Positions 1-7,098 are shown, numbered from the stretch's first letter. The stretch: DNA of 19,840 bases from Gammaproteobacteria bacterium (GCA_018672815.1 JABHDX010000151.1:1-19840); one strand, 5' to 3'. Made by a program: numbers and translations. Notes: generated from the letters alone by a model not told the origin.

Positions 1-597
1 TGACGTTGGTTGAGCTGCAAGCAACATAATTGAACAACCTACAGCAAGCCAAGGCCATTTATGTTTTATCCATATTGCTATTCCTGATAACAGAAGTATA
101 ACTGTCAAGAGTATCGCTGCTGCTGGAGATGTACCCATACCCATGCCTTCCATTCCTGTAGTACATGCTTGCCCGATTGGAACCTTTGTTGCATATCTGA
201 GAGTATCGCCATAACAAGCAGGATAAAAATCTACAATAAAAATATGCCTAAAGTCTTCAATAATAAAAAACAGGGTCAAAAAATAAAATAGACCCATAAT
301 GTATTTATTTGATGCAAATTTAAAACCCGCCCCTCTCAAAATCATTCCTGATGCTATAAAAAGTAGTGGCAACATCAACCAATGCGCTGAGTAGCGAATA
401 TATGTTGCACCTAAAAGGAGATTGCCTTCACCCACAAATTGTCCCATCGCGATCACAAAGGAATCAAACCAGAGTAATGAGGTTGGACAAAGTATTAAAA
501 GAAGTATGTTATTGGGTTGCTTTAAGTAGGCATTTGCAACATAAACTAAGCATGCTGCAGCTAGAAATGCTATAAAGATATATCCAATTGTGATCAT
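1..597 (-). CDS. Multi-pass membrane protein of unknown function, 3' end cut off by window edge
   Basis: I read this frame directly: an ATG at 597-595 opens a reading frame without stops down to base 1, giving 199 residues with the C-terminus missing. The protein is strongly hydrophobic, with about six likely membrane segments. The first begins at residue 2 (MITIGYIFIAFLAAACLVY). Later landmarks are GEGNLLLGATYIRYSAHW near residues 56-73, EDFRH near 113-117, GDTLRY near 130-135, a Met/Gly-rich GMEGMGMGTSP near 147-157 and a terminal helix after KHKWPWL. The pattern GEG..L....R...H followed later by GTLRY and KxxWPW looks like a conserved family of unknown role, but I cannot name it. It is divergent from the yhhQ-type gene with 121 bp between the two starts. 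No function is proposed. Confidence 0.72.
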   Translation of the reverse strand, partial: MITIGYIFIAFLAAACLVYVANAYLKQPNNILLLILCPTSLLWFDSFVIAMGQFVGEGNLLLGATYIRYSAHWLMLPLLFIASGMILRGAGFKFASNKYIMGLFYFLTLFFIIEDFRHIFIVDFYPACYGDTLRYATKVPIGQACTTGMEGMGMGTSPAAAILLTVILLLSGIAIWIKHKWPWLAVGCSIMLLAAQPTS

Positions 598-718
598 TTA
601 GTTAATTATGTTTTTGTATCAAAATATTCTATCTTTAATTTTTCTTCAGTTTATTAGATGATTGTATAAAGTCAGAGAACCAAATTAATTTATATTAAAT
701 TATTAGTCAAAAAAAATT

Positions 719-1441
719 ATGTTCCCAGATTACATACAGCTTTATTTCACAAACCACCAAGATCTACTCTATGGAATTACTCTAATTCTTGATCTTAGCT
801 TTACTATATTAATGTATAGGTTTTTTGGGCAAAAAGGTCTTTTAGCTTGTATTGTCTTATCTATTTTATTAGCTAATTTACAAGGCCCAAAATTAACAGT
901 TATTCTAGGTATGCAAACCAGTTTAGGAGTAATTTTTTATTCTAGTATTTTCTTTGCAACAGATTTATTAAGTGAAAAATTCGGCAAAAAGGCAGCGGAT
1001 AATGCTGTAATGATGGGATTTAGTATAAGCATTATTATTTTGGTCATGCTTAGCATCTCACTTCTGTTCTTGCCATCCACTCAAGGCAATCAAACCTTTT
1101 CAACAGAAGTTCATCAATCGTTTGTTAGAATTCTAGATTTCACACCTCGGTTTATTTTTGGTTCACTTTTAGCTTATTTTATTAGTCAGCGTTTTGATGT
1201 GTGGTGTTTTCACAGAATTAAAACCTGGACTAATGGAAAACATCTATGGTTAAGAAATAATCTCTCCACCATAGCTTCACAAACCGTTGACACTTCTATC
1301 TACTCATTGGTTGTTTGGTGGGGCGTGGTTGATTTCAATACAGCCATTCAATTGGGCTTAGCAAAAATGATTTTTAAAGTAGCAATAGCCGCATTTGATA
1401 CCCCATTTATATATTGGGCAAGAAGCTGGAAAATTAACTAA
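719..1441 (+). CDS. yhhQ: Queuosine precursor transporter, YhhQ/VUT family
   Basis: This is a 240-residue inner-membrane protein with about six hydrophobic segments. It belongs to the vitamin uptake transporter (VUT/ECF-like) family, whose E. coli member YhhQ imports the queuosine precursors preQ0 and preQ1 for modification of tRNA wobble bases. The recognisable block is the C-terminal half: FDVWCFHRIK near residues 159-168, LWLRNN..T..SQ..D....S near 176-194, and KMIFKVAIAAFDTPFIYWA near 217-235. Length is close to the usual 220-240. No clear Shine-Dalgarno precedes the ATG (AGTCAAAAAAAATT), so initiation may be weak or the leader short. The upstream 121 bp show no convincing preQ1 riboswitch. 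It converges on the DUF4396 gene with only 11 bp between stops. Family assignment is firm; the substrate is by homology. Confidence 0.85.
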   Translation: MFPDYIQLYFTNHQDLLYGITLILDLSFTILMYRFFGQKGLLACIVLSILLANLQGPKLTVILGMQTSLGVIFYSSIFFATDLLSEKFGKKAADNAVMMGFSISIIILVMLSISLLFLPSTQGNQTFSTEVHQSFVRILDFTPRFIFGSLLAYFISQRFDVWCFHRIKTWTNGKHLWLRNNLSTIASQTVDTSIYSLVVWWGVVDFNTAIQLGLAKMIFKVAIAAFDTPFIYWARSWKIN

Positions 1442-1452
1442 AAAACATCAAA

Positions 1453-1908
1453 TCAATGACAAGCTTTTCCATATTTTTTCAACCGAAAGTAGTTATAAGG
1501 TAAAGGTGTAATAAAGCCTGCCAATAACATTATTGGAATCGCCCACCAAGTAAGCATTGCACCACCCGTTAGTAAGACATCAACGATATTCATGGCAACT
1601 TCCATAGAGATCATTGAAATAAGAGACATCCCGATGGCTACTTTAAACGCTTCTTTTAAGATCATCTGTCGAGAAAGAATAAATGTCTCCAACATTATCG
1701 AAGTAATTAATCCGTTCATTATCGCAAGACTCATAATTAGGAAAACTGAAAATTCCCATGGGTTACCCGTTATTTGAAAGAAGTAGATCGTACCAAAGTC
1801 ACCAATGGAGCAACCAAGAAGGCACCACAATGTGTTGATAGATGCTCTTTTCCAAGTATGCTTGCATTTCCATGAAATTGAAGTCGAGTTAGCAGCTGCA
1901 CTTTCCAT
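1453..1908 (-). CDS. DUF4396 domain membrane protein
   Basis: The 151-residue protein has a short polar N-terminus and then about four hydrophobic segments. The block W-K-x3-x-A-x-x-N-T-L-x-C-L-L-G-C-S-I-G-D (residues 19-37) is what I recognise as the DUF4396 signature, a Trp/Ala-Asn-Thr-Leu-x-Cys then Gly-Cys-x-Ile-Gly-Asp element at the start of the first helix. Further Met- and Glu-bearing helices follow (MLETF, MSMEVAMN), and the tail ends in Cys-His. The family has no established function; Cys, His and Met along the helices could suggest metal contact, but that is speculation. The start is supported by AGAGG 5-9 bases upstream of the ATG (TAGAGGTAATTATG). It stands alone on the minus strand, facing yhhQ, with a 105-bp gap upstream to the lipoprotein gene. 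Confidence 0.7.
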   Translation of the reverse strand: MESAAANSTSISWKCKHTWKRASINTLWCLLGCSIGDFGTIYFFQITGNPWEFSVFLIMSLAIMNGLITSIMLETFILSRQMILKEAFKVAIGMSLISMISMEVAMNIVDVLLTGGAMLTWWAIPIMLLAGFITPLPYNYFRLKKYGKACH

Positions 1909-2013
1909 AATTACCTCTATACTATTTTTAGTTAATAAGAATATTAAGCCAATTATTTAAAAGATCAATTAATAAAATTAATTCTGGCCGTTACAAGTCT
2001 CATAACTATGAAC

Positions 2014-2247
2014 TCATTTAACGATTGGGTTCTCACTTGTTCCCAGAAATGTTTCGCATCTGGTTTCAGCAAATACTAAGCATTCACTCTCATCGAGATT
2101 CTCACATCTGTTTTTAGCTCTTTCTACACAATCATTGAATTTAGTTTGAAAGTTTTGATTGAATTCTTCAGGTGTTTGCCCTTCGCAAGAAATTAGTAAA
2201 AATAGATAGCTGTGTTTAAATAATTTTTTCAATTGATATAAGATCAT
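2014..2247 (-). CDS. Small Cys-rich putative lipoprotein
   Basis: This 77-residue ORF begins immediately after the stop codon of the methyltransferase-like gene (TAA then ATG with no base between), which suggests translational coupling. The N-terminus has a Lys-rich stretch (KKLFKH), a short hydrophobic run SYLFLLIS and then Cys, so LISC fits a lipobox and a signal peptidase II cleavage site before Cys21. The mature part is polar and carries four more Cys (CVERAKNRC and ECLVFAETRC), spaced so that two disulfides are possible in the periplasm. The hydrophobic core is short for a lipoprotein signal, so secretion is not certain. I do not recognise the family. The coupling and the ordered Cys pattern favour a real gene over a chance ORF. 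Confidence 0.5.
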   Translation of the reverse strand: MILYQLKKLFKHSYLFLLISCEGQTPEEFNQNFQTKFNDCVERAKNRCENLDESECLVFAETRCETFLGTSENPIVK

Positions 2248-2691
2248 TTAGATCCACCTTCTAGTTTTCTTTTTATAATTGAGGTATTCCTCTCCAAAGA
2301 TCTTCTTCAGTTTGGCTTCTTCGTAATCAATCCATATTATTTTAACTAACACTGCAAATAAAATCGGAATTATAAAAACAGACAAGCAGTTATATAGCAT
2401 AGAAGAGCCAATCAAAATTACAGTCATAGAAAGATAAATTGGGTTTCTTGAAAAACTATAAGGACCTTGAGTGAGCAATACCTCAGGATCACCATCTGGG
2501 AGTATTGCTGTTTCTTTTTTCTTAAAAACATCAAGAAGAAAAACAATTGAACACAACCCTATGAAGATAAAAGCAATGCTTAGAATGAGAGGAAAATAGT
2601 CAAAAATGTATAAAGGAAAGTAAGCACTTAATAAGCTTTGGACAATAAGACCAAAAAGGACTAGAAACGGGGGGTATTTGAATCTTTTCAT
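2248..2691 (-). CDS. Isoprenylcysteine carboxyl methyltransferase/phospholipid methyltransferase-like membrane protein
   Basis: The 147-residue protein has about four hydrophobic segments and the conserved C-terminal half of the ICMT/PEMT superfamily: GPYSFSRNPIYLSM (residues 76-89), where Arg-Asn-Pro-x-Tyr is the hallmark, then Glu124-Glu125, FGEEYLNYKKK (132-142) and a terminal RRW. Family members bind S-adenosylmethionine at the cytoplasmic face of the membrane and methylate lipids or lipid-like groups. Bacterial members of this size are mostly uncharacterised, so the substrate is unknown. The Shine-Dalgarno is weak (GAAGA before ATAATTTATG). A perfect TATAAT lies about 25 bases upstream of the start, next to a long inverted repeat. 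The lipoprotein gene follows directly, so the two are probably one transcript. Confidence 0.75.
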   Translation of the reverse strand: MKRFKYPPFLVLFGLIVQSLLSAYFPLYIFDYFPLILSIAFIFIGLCSIVFLLDVFKKKETAILPDGDPEVLLTQGPYSFSRNPIYLSMTVILIGSSMLYNCLSVFIIPILFAVLVKIIWIDYEEAKLKKIFGEEYLNYKKKTRRWI

Positions 2692-2715
2692 AAATTATTC
2701 TTCAATATAGACCTA

Positions 2716-2744
2716 ATTATAGCCTTATAGATATCGAAGTTGAA
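2716..2744 (-). promoter_or_regulatory. Candidate promoter of the methyltransferase-lipoprotein pair
   Basis: On the minus strand there is a consensus TATAAT at 2721-2716, 24 bases upstream of the ATG at 2691. A weak -35 (TTCAAC, 2744-2739) sits 17 bp further upstream, and its bases overlap one arm of the inverted repeat at 2740-2774. Only the -10 is strong, so the call rests on that box and its placement. Confidence 0.45.
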
Positions 2745-2774
2745 GTGTAATGCCAGAAAGGCACTACACTTCAA
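2740..2774. repeat. 15-bp inverted repeat with 5-base loop, operator or RNA hairpin
   Basis: TTGAAGTGTAATGCC (2740-2754), loop AGAAA, and GGCACTACACTTCAA (2760-2774) are complementary at 14 of 15 positions. Read as minus-strand RNA the odd pair becomes G-U, so all 15 can pair. No T-run follows on either strand, so this is not a normal intrinsic terminator. It lies downstream of the RRM gene terminator and overlaps the -35 position of the promoter for the methyltransferase gene. It could be an operator, a processing hairpin or a scattered genomic repeat; I did not notice a second copy in this window. Confidence 0.7.
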
Positions 2775-2787
2775 TCATGAAAAAAAG

Positions 2788-2812
2788 AATAAAAAAAAGC
2801 TAGATTTAGCTT
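2788..2812 (-). terminator. Intrinsic terminator of the RRM gene, overlapping its stop codon
   Basis: On the minus strand AAGCTA-AATC-TAGCTT (2812-2797) forms a 6-bp hairpin followed at once by a run of T (2796-2791). The TAA stop of the RRM gene (2808-2806) lies inside the loop and stem, so termination is embedded in the end of the reading frame. The stem is short and has only two GC pairs, but the T-run is long. Confidence 0.62.
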
Positions 2813-3060
2813 CTGTCTTCTCTTGGTTTTGCTTGATTCACTTTAAGCGCTCTTCCTGATTGCTCAGAATCGTTAAGTGCCTCAATAGCTGCTTCTGCAG
2901 CAGCATCATCTTCCATTTCTACAAATCCAAATCCTCTAGATCGACCAGAATATTTGTCTGTGATTATATTTGCTGATACAACAGTTCCGTGTTCTGCAAA
3001 AAGTGCTTCTAGGTCATCTTCTGTCATGGACCAAGCTATATTTCCAACGTAGATATTCAA
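2806..3060 (-). CDS. Single-RRM RNA-binding protein
   Basis: The 84-residue protein is essentially one RNA recognition motif. RNP2 is IYVGNI (residues 3-8) and RNP1 is RGFGFVEM (42-49); both aromatic RNA-stacking residues of RNP1 (Phe44 and Phe46) and Tyr4 of RNP2 are present. A short charged tail (QAKPREDRS) replaces the Gly-rich tail of many cyanobacterial Rbp proteins. Bacterial RRM proteins of this kind bind single-stranded RNA and are often cold- or stress-induced; the role here is inferred from the family. The start has a clear AGGAG eight bases upstream of the ATG (AGGAGTTATTACAATG). It appears monocistronic, with its own terminator, and is preceded by a 69-bp gap after the hydrolase gene. 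Confidence 0.93.
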   Translation of the reverse strand: MNIYVGNIAWSMTEDDLEALFAEHGTVVSANIITDKYSGRSRGFGFVEMEDDAAAEAAIEALNDSEQSGRALKVNQAKPREDRS

Positions 3061-3129
3061 TGTAATAACTCCTAATTAAAATTTACAAGTGGCATCTTAT
3101 AGGTTTCTACACAAATGTATAACCTTTTT

Positions 3130-3933
3130 TTACATTTTTTTTATAAAATCCACAATTGAATCAACCCATTCATTTGTTTGCTCATCCACAATATCGTGAG
3201 TACCATCAATTAAAGCGGTGAAAACAAAATCAGATCTGAGCTCTTTTGCCCTTATTGCAGCGAAGTAAATGTCATCCCCTGTGTTTGTTAATATCATCGT
3301 TGGTTGTTTAATTTTTGTTATTGCATTCTCCAAATCATATTCAAAAGCGGCTATGAATCCAAAATGATCATTCGCTCCTGCTCTAAGCATTTGAATGACT
3401 CCATTATGCATGGCATTTATGTCTGTCCAACCAGGAGTAAAGCTTATTCTTTTTTCCCATAAGTTTTTCAAATGACTGCCATCTTTTTTTGGAATAACTT
3501 TAGGCGCATTTTTTATAGCATTCATAATTTGATTTTTTTCTTGAGTGGTCATTACTGGTGGACCATTGAGTATGACTCTGGAAATAAGATCAGGCCTTAA
3601 AAGAGACAACTCAGCTGCAATACATGCACCCGTATGATGACCCAAGATACTTACAGGCTCGCACCCAAGATGGTTTATTACTTCAGCAATACATTCAGCA
3701 TAATCTTTGATGGATGGTTGAGTATCTGGTTCATCGGATTGTCCATAACCTGGAGTATCAATTCCAATAGCTTGAATACCATTGTTTTCTAATAAAGAAT
3801 AAGCTGGAGCAAACATCTCCAAGGAACTTGGAGACTGATGACATAGGACTAATGGCTGTCCACTGCCATAGGATTGATAATGTATTTGTCCATATTTACA
3901 TTCAACATAACCTTTTATTTTTTTTGTTTTCAT
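3130..3933 (-). CDS. Alpha/beta fold hydrolase with atypical GHHTG nucleophile elbow
   Basis: The 267-residue protein has the alpha/beta hydrolase layout: N-terminal strands with CHQSP (residues 31-35) in the place of the HG oxyanion loop, GIDTPGYGQSDEP (57-69), the elbow ILGHHTGA (96-103), then cap helices and a C-terminal acid loop NTGDD (217-221) and DGTHD (243-247). The acid (Asp220 or Asp221) and His246 of a catalytic triad are visible. In G-x-Nuc-x-G, however, the nucleophile position 100 is His rather than Ser, Cys or Asp. It may use a different chemistry or be a cofactor-free oxygenase or lyase relative. It is divergent from the oxidase-amidohydrolase operon, with 97 bp between it and the oxidase ATG, and may belong to that pathway. 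The start has only a weak Shine-Dalgarno. Substrate unknown. Confidence 0.85.
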   Translation of the reverse strand: MKTKKIKGYVECKYGQIHYQSYGSGQPLVLCHQSPSSLEMFAPAYSLLENNGIQAIGIDTPGYGQSDEPDTQPSIKDYAECIAEVINHLGCEPVSILGHHTGACIAAELSLLRPDLISRVILNGPPVMTTQEKNQIMNAIKNAPKVIPKKDGSHLKNLWEKRISFTPGWTDINAMHNGVIQMLRAGANDHFGFIAAFEYDLENAITKIKQPTMILTNTGDDIYFAAIRAKELRSDFVFTALIDGTHDIVDEQTNEWVDSIVDFIKKM

Positions 3934-3966
3934 CTTTGATTCTTGTAAAAAAAATTTTCAAATAAT

Positions 3967-3996
3967 TTAACATGCAACTTATCCAAAGGATATAAT
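3967..3996 (+). promoter_or_regulatory. Sigma70-type promoter of the oxidase-amidohydrolase operon
   Basis: TTAACA (3967-3972, five of six matches to the -35 consensus) and a perfect TATAAT (3991-3996) are separated by 18 bp. Transcription would start near 4003, giving a leader of about 28 bases before the ATG at 4031. This position also argues against the upstream TTG at 4004 as a start codon. Confidence 0.68.
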
Positions 3997-4006
3997 CATT
4001 CCTTTG
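3984..4006. promoter_or_regulatory. Operator-like palindrome centred on the -10 box
   Basis: CAAAGGA (3984-3990) and TCCTTTG (4000-4006) form a perfect 7-bp inverted repeat with a 9-bp spacer that contains the whole -10 hexamer TATAAT. The size (23 bp) and position fit a site for a dimeric repressor that blocks polymerase access. No regulator gene is recognisable in the window, so the cognate protein would be encoded elsewhere. Confidence 0.5.
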
Positions 4007-4030
4007 AAAAAAATATTAATAAGGAAAAAA

Positions 4031-5608
4031 ATGAGTTCAGTTGAAATTGCATTCAACCAAATTTCTGACATCGTTGGTAAAGATAATTTTATTCAAGATG
4101 AACATACACTATCTTTTTACTCTACTGATGTCTTTGTATCATCTATAGAAAAACCACTCGCAGTAGTCAGACCAAATGACTCCAATGAACTTATAAAAGT
4201 TGTTAAAACCTGCATTGCAAATGATGTCTCCATTATCGTAAGAGGTGGAGGAGCTTCTTACACGGGTGGTTATCTTCCTATCAATAATAATACGATTATT
4301 GTTGATAGTCAGAACCTTAAAAAAATTGAAATCAATGAAGAAGATATGTTTGTTACAGTTGAGCCTGGTGTCACTTGGCTTGAGCTATATGAAGCACTAA
4401 ACCCCTTAGGCCTGAGAACTCCTTTCTGGGGACCATTTTCAGGAAGAGTAGCAACGATTGCTGGCTCTATGTCATATCATGCGCTGAGTCATGGAACAAA
4501 TAATGCAGTATCAGCAGATTCGCTTTCAAGTCTTCAAGTGATCATTGGGACTGGAGAAGTCATTGAAACTGGCTCCCAAGGAGACAATGATAATAGCTCA
4601 AGATTCTTCAGACATTATGGACCCGATACTGGTGGTCTATTCCTTGGCGACTCAGGTGCTTTGGGTATAAAAACAAAAATTACTTTAAAGCTAAAAAAGA
4701 AGCCTTCTGGCTTTGCAGCAATCTCATTTGGTTTCCCAGATTTTAAAAATTTATTTCTAGCAATGAGAGATATATCAAAAATTGGAATAGTATCTGATAA
4801 CCACGGACTTGACCCTAGAAAACAAAAAACAGCCATCATGGAAATGGAAAATGCAAACCCATTAATGGCCGCAAAATCCGTTTTTCTCTCCTCTAAAAAT
4901 CCAATTGATGGTTTATTACAAATAGTAAAAATGGGTTTTGCTGGCAGAGGTTTTCTAAAGCATGCCGCATTCTCTGGACATTTTACAACTGAGGGCATCA
5001 ATAATAAGGAAGCTAAAATTAAAATAGCTGAAGCAAGAAGAATTGCTCAAAAATACGGGAAGGAAGTAGCCAATTCTATTCCTGTTTATCTCCATGCTAA
5101 CCCTTTTATGGAGCTTACCCCTATACTTGGTCCTAATGGTGAAAGATGGAAACCTACACATGGTGTTTTGCCTTTCTCAAAAGTACTAAAACACGATAAT
5201 GATTTTGAATCCTTAATGTTGGAATACAAAGATAGAATGAAAGAACATGGTGTTGCAATGAATCGAATGTTCTCATTTATAGACAGTAATGCATTCTTAT
5301 ATGAACCGACTTTTTTATGGAAAGATGAGCAAACTATTTATCATAAAAATGTCTACCCGCTAAACTTAGATGATGTGCCTATTCATGAGCCAAATCCTCA
5401 AGGCATGGAATTGGTTTATGAAATTAAACAAAGAATAGAGGATATGTGTATCAATAACGGCGCTATTCATTTTCAGATAGGAAAGGATTATCCATATCTA
5501 AAAACAAGAACAAAAGAAACAAGAAATTTTCTCTGTACATTAAAAAAACAATTGGATCCCAAAAACCTCATCAATCCAGGTGCATTGGGATTTGATGAAA
5601 TAATATAA
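4031..5608 (+). CDS. FAD-linked oxidase/dehydrogenase (FAD_binding_4, GlcD-like)
   Basis: This 525-residue flavoprotein resembles GlcD/VAO-family oxidases. The FAD-binding domain holds AVVRPNDSNELIKVVK (residues 44-59), the pyrophosphate-binding loop RGGGASYTGG (71-80), VEPGVTW (110-116), a T-I-A-G-S block (142-146) and GDSGALGIKTKITLKL (206-221). The C-terminal domain ends with the family-typical D-P-K-N-L-I-N-P-G. The loop reads GGAS where proteins with His-linked FAD read GGHS, so FAD is probably not His-attached at that site. The start is set at ATG 4031, with AAGGA at 4021-4025. A longer reading from TTG 4004 would begin at the predicted transcription start. It is the first gene of an operon with the amidohydrolase, 17 bp upstream of it. 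The substrate is likely an alpha-hydroxy acid, alcohol or cyclic compound, but is not identified. Confidence 0.87.
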   Translation: MSSVEIAFNQISDIVGKDNFIQDEHTLSFYSTDVFVSSIEKPLAVVRPNDSNELIKVVKTCIANDVSIIVRGGGASYTGGYLPINNNTIIVDSQNLKKIEINEEDMFVTVEPGVTWLELYEALNPLGLRTPFWGPFSGRVATIAGSMSYHALSHGTNNAVSADSLSSLQVIIGTGEVIETGSQGDNDNSSRFFRHYGPDTGGLFLGDSGALGIKTKITLKLKKKPSGFAAISFGFPDFKNLFLAMRDISKIGIVSDNHGLDPRKQKTAIMEMENANPLMAAKSVFLSSKNPIDGLLQIVKMGFAGRGFLKHAAFSGHFTTEGINNKEAKIKIAEARRIAQKYGKEVANSIPVYLHANPFMELTPILGPNGERWKPTHGVLPFSKVLKHDNDFESLMLEYKDRMKEHGVAMNRMFSFIDSNAFLYEPTFLWKDEQTIYHKNVYPLNLDDVPIHEPNPQGMELVYEIKQRIEDMCINNGAIHFQIGKDYPYLKTRTKETRNFLCTLKKQLDPKNLINPGALGFDEII

Positions 5609-5625
5609 TATTAAAAGGAAGTTCA

Positions 5626-7098
5626 ATGAGTGAAGAAAAAAAATATGATCTACTTATAAAAAATATTCGAGTAGTCAAACCCAGCTCCGATGAAGTAGAA
5701 GTATCTGATATCGCTATTAAGGATGGTCTGTTTAAAGAAATTAAACCTAATATCGACTCAAATGAAGCTAAAAATACTTACGATGGTCAAAATAAACTAG
5801 CTTTTCCAGGATTGGTTGATGCTCATATGCACACTGGCATATATAATCCTTTAAATGAAGATGCCATCATTGAAAGCAGAGCTGCTGCAATGGGCGGCGT
5901 TACCTCGAGTCTTAATTATATGAGAACCGGTGGTTATTATTTAAACAAGGGTGGACCTTATAAAGATTTTCTTCCTGAAGTCTTGGAGTTATCAGAAAAT
6001 AATTTCTTTGTTGATTATGCCTATCATATAGCACCAATGGATCGATCACACATTGATGAAATACCCAATATCATCGATGAATTTGGTATTACTTCTTTTA
6101 AAATTTTCATGTTTTATGGTGGACATGGTTTGCATGGTGCATCTTCCAGTCAACATGAATTCTTAATGATTGATGAAAATGAGAAATACGATATTGCTCA
6201 TTTTGAATTTGTAATGAGAGGGATACAAAAAGCCATTGAAATGTATCCTGACAAGAAAGATGATATTAGTTTAAGTCTTCATTGTGAAACTGCTGAAATA
6301 ATGGCTGCGTATCAGAAATTAGTTCAAGAAGAGAATAAATTGGAAGGACTGCATGCCTACAGTGCTTCAAGACCTCCACATTCAGAAGGTTTAGCTATTT
6401 TCATAGCATCCTATCTTGCTAATGAAACACAACTACCGAATGTTAATTTACTTCATCTTTCTTCGAAGAAAGCGGTAGATGCAGCTATGCAAATGCAAGC
6501 TGTCTTTCCTCATATTAATTTTAGAAGGGAAGTAACAATTGGTCATTTAATACTAGATGTCGATGCAGAAACAGGCAATTTAGCAAAAGTTAATCCTCCG
6601 ATAAGACCAAGAGAAGATGTGGAATTTCTATGGGAAAGCGTTCTAAATGGTGATATAGATTGGATTGTTAGTGACCACGCATGTTGCAAACATGAAGACA
6701 AAGTTGATAACGATAATGCTGATGATATTTGGTTGGCAAAATCAGGTTTTGGAGGAACGGAATACTTATTATCAGCACTGGTAAGCGAAGGCTCTAAAAG
6801 AGGCTTATCATTGAATAAAATGGCTGAATTATCCAGTTTAAAACCAGCTAGAAGATATGGGCTTCCTAGTAAAGGTGATATTGAAATAGGTTTGGATGCT
6901 GATTTAGTCTTAGTTGATCCAAATCAAACTTGGACGATTAGAGCTGAAGAATCTGAATCAGGTCAAGGTTATACCCCTTTTGAAGGACAAGAATTGAATG
7001 CAAAAGTGACTACAACCTTCCTAAGAGGCAATAGAATCTATGACGAAGGTCAAGTTCTGGGAGAACCCAAAGGTCATTATCTTAAAAGACCTTATTAA
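5626..7098 (+). CDS. Metal-dependent cyclic amidohydrolase (hydantoinase/dihydropyrimidinase superfamily)
   Basis: The 490-residue enzyme has the complete binuclear metal site of the dihydroorotase/hydantoinase superfamily: His67 and His69 in DAHMH, Lys159 in SFKIFM (normally carboxylated), His219 in SLHCE, His277 in LLHLSS and Asp350 in SDHA. N-P-P-I-R-P-R-E-D (323-331) and the C-terminal GLDADLVLVDP repeat of the composite domain also fit. Such enzymes open cyclic amides or imides (hydantoin, dihydropyrimidine, allantoin, dihydroorotate) in the cytoplasm. After the metal Lys there is an unusual Gly/His-rich stretch FYGGHGLHGASSS (163-175), where dihydropyrimidinases place a substrate-binding Tyr loop, so the substrate may differ. 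An AAGGAAG precedes the ATG by seven bases. It is the second gene of the operon with the FAD oxidase and ends at a strong terminator. Confidence 0.88.
   Translation: MSEEKKYDLLIKNIRVVKPSSDEVEVSDIAIKDGLFKEIKPNIDSNEAKNTYDGQNKLAFPGLVDAHMHTGIYNPLNEDAIIESRAAAMGGVTSSLNYMRTGGYYLNKGGPYKDFLPEVLELSENNFFVDYAYHIAPMDRSHIDEIPNIIDEFGITSFKIFMFYGGHGLHGASSSQHEFLMIDENEKYDIAHFEFVMRGIQKAIEMYPDKKDDISLSLHCETAEIMAAYQKLVQEENKLEGLHAYSASRPPHSEGLAIFIASYLANETQLPNVNLLHLSSKKAVDAAMQMQAVFPHINFRREVTIGHLILDVDAETGNLAKVNPPIRPREDVEFLWESVLNGDIDWIVSDHACCKHEDKVDNDNADDIWLAKSGFGGTEYLLSALVSEGSKRGLSLNKMAELSSLKPARRYGLPSKGDIEIGLDADLVLVDPNQTWTIRAEESESGQGYTPFEGQELNAKVTTTFLRGNRIYDEGQVLGEPKGHYLKRPY

Noticed and set aside
366..575. 69-aa plus-strand ORF near the left edge
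   Set aside because: It is antisense to the better-supported membrane protein read on the minus strand (1-597), whose hydrophobic pattern is coherent.
598..718. PreQ1 riboswitch upstream of the yhhQ-type gene
   Set aside because: GTCAGAGAACC gave a slight resemblance, but the A-rich tail and the pseudoknot pairing of class I preQ1 aptamers are not present.
1967..1983. AATTAAT-AAA-ATTAATT palindrome
   Set aside because: It consists only of A and T in an AT-rich gap, with no T-run or promoter relation, so it is likely chance.
4004..4030. TTG start adding nine residues to the FAD oxidase
   Set aside because: It coincides with the predicted transcription start and has no ribosome binding site, whereas ATG 4031 has AAGGA.
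4615..5001. 128-aa minus-strand ORF inside the FAD oxidase
   Set aside because: It is a shadow of a conserved flavoprotein frame and shows no domain of its own.
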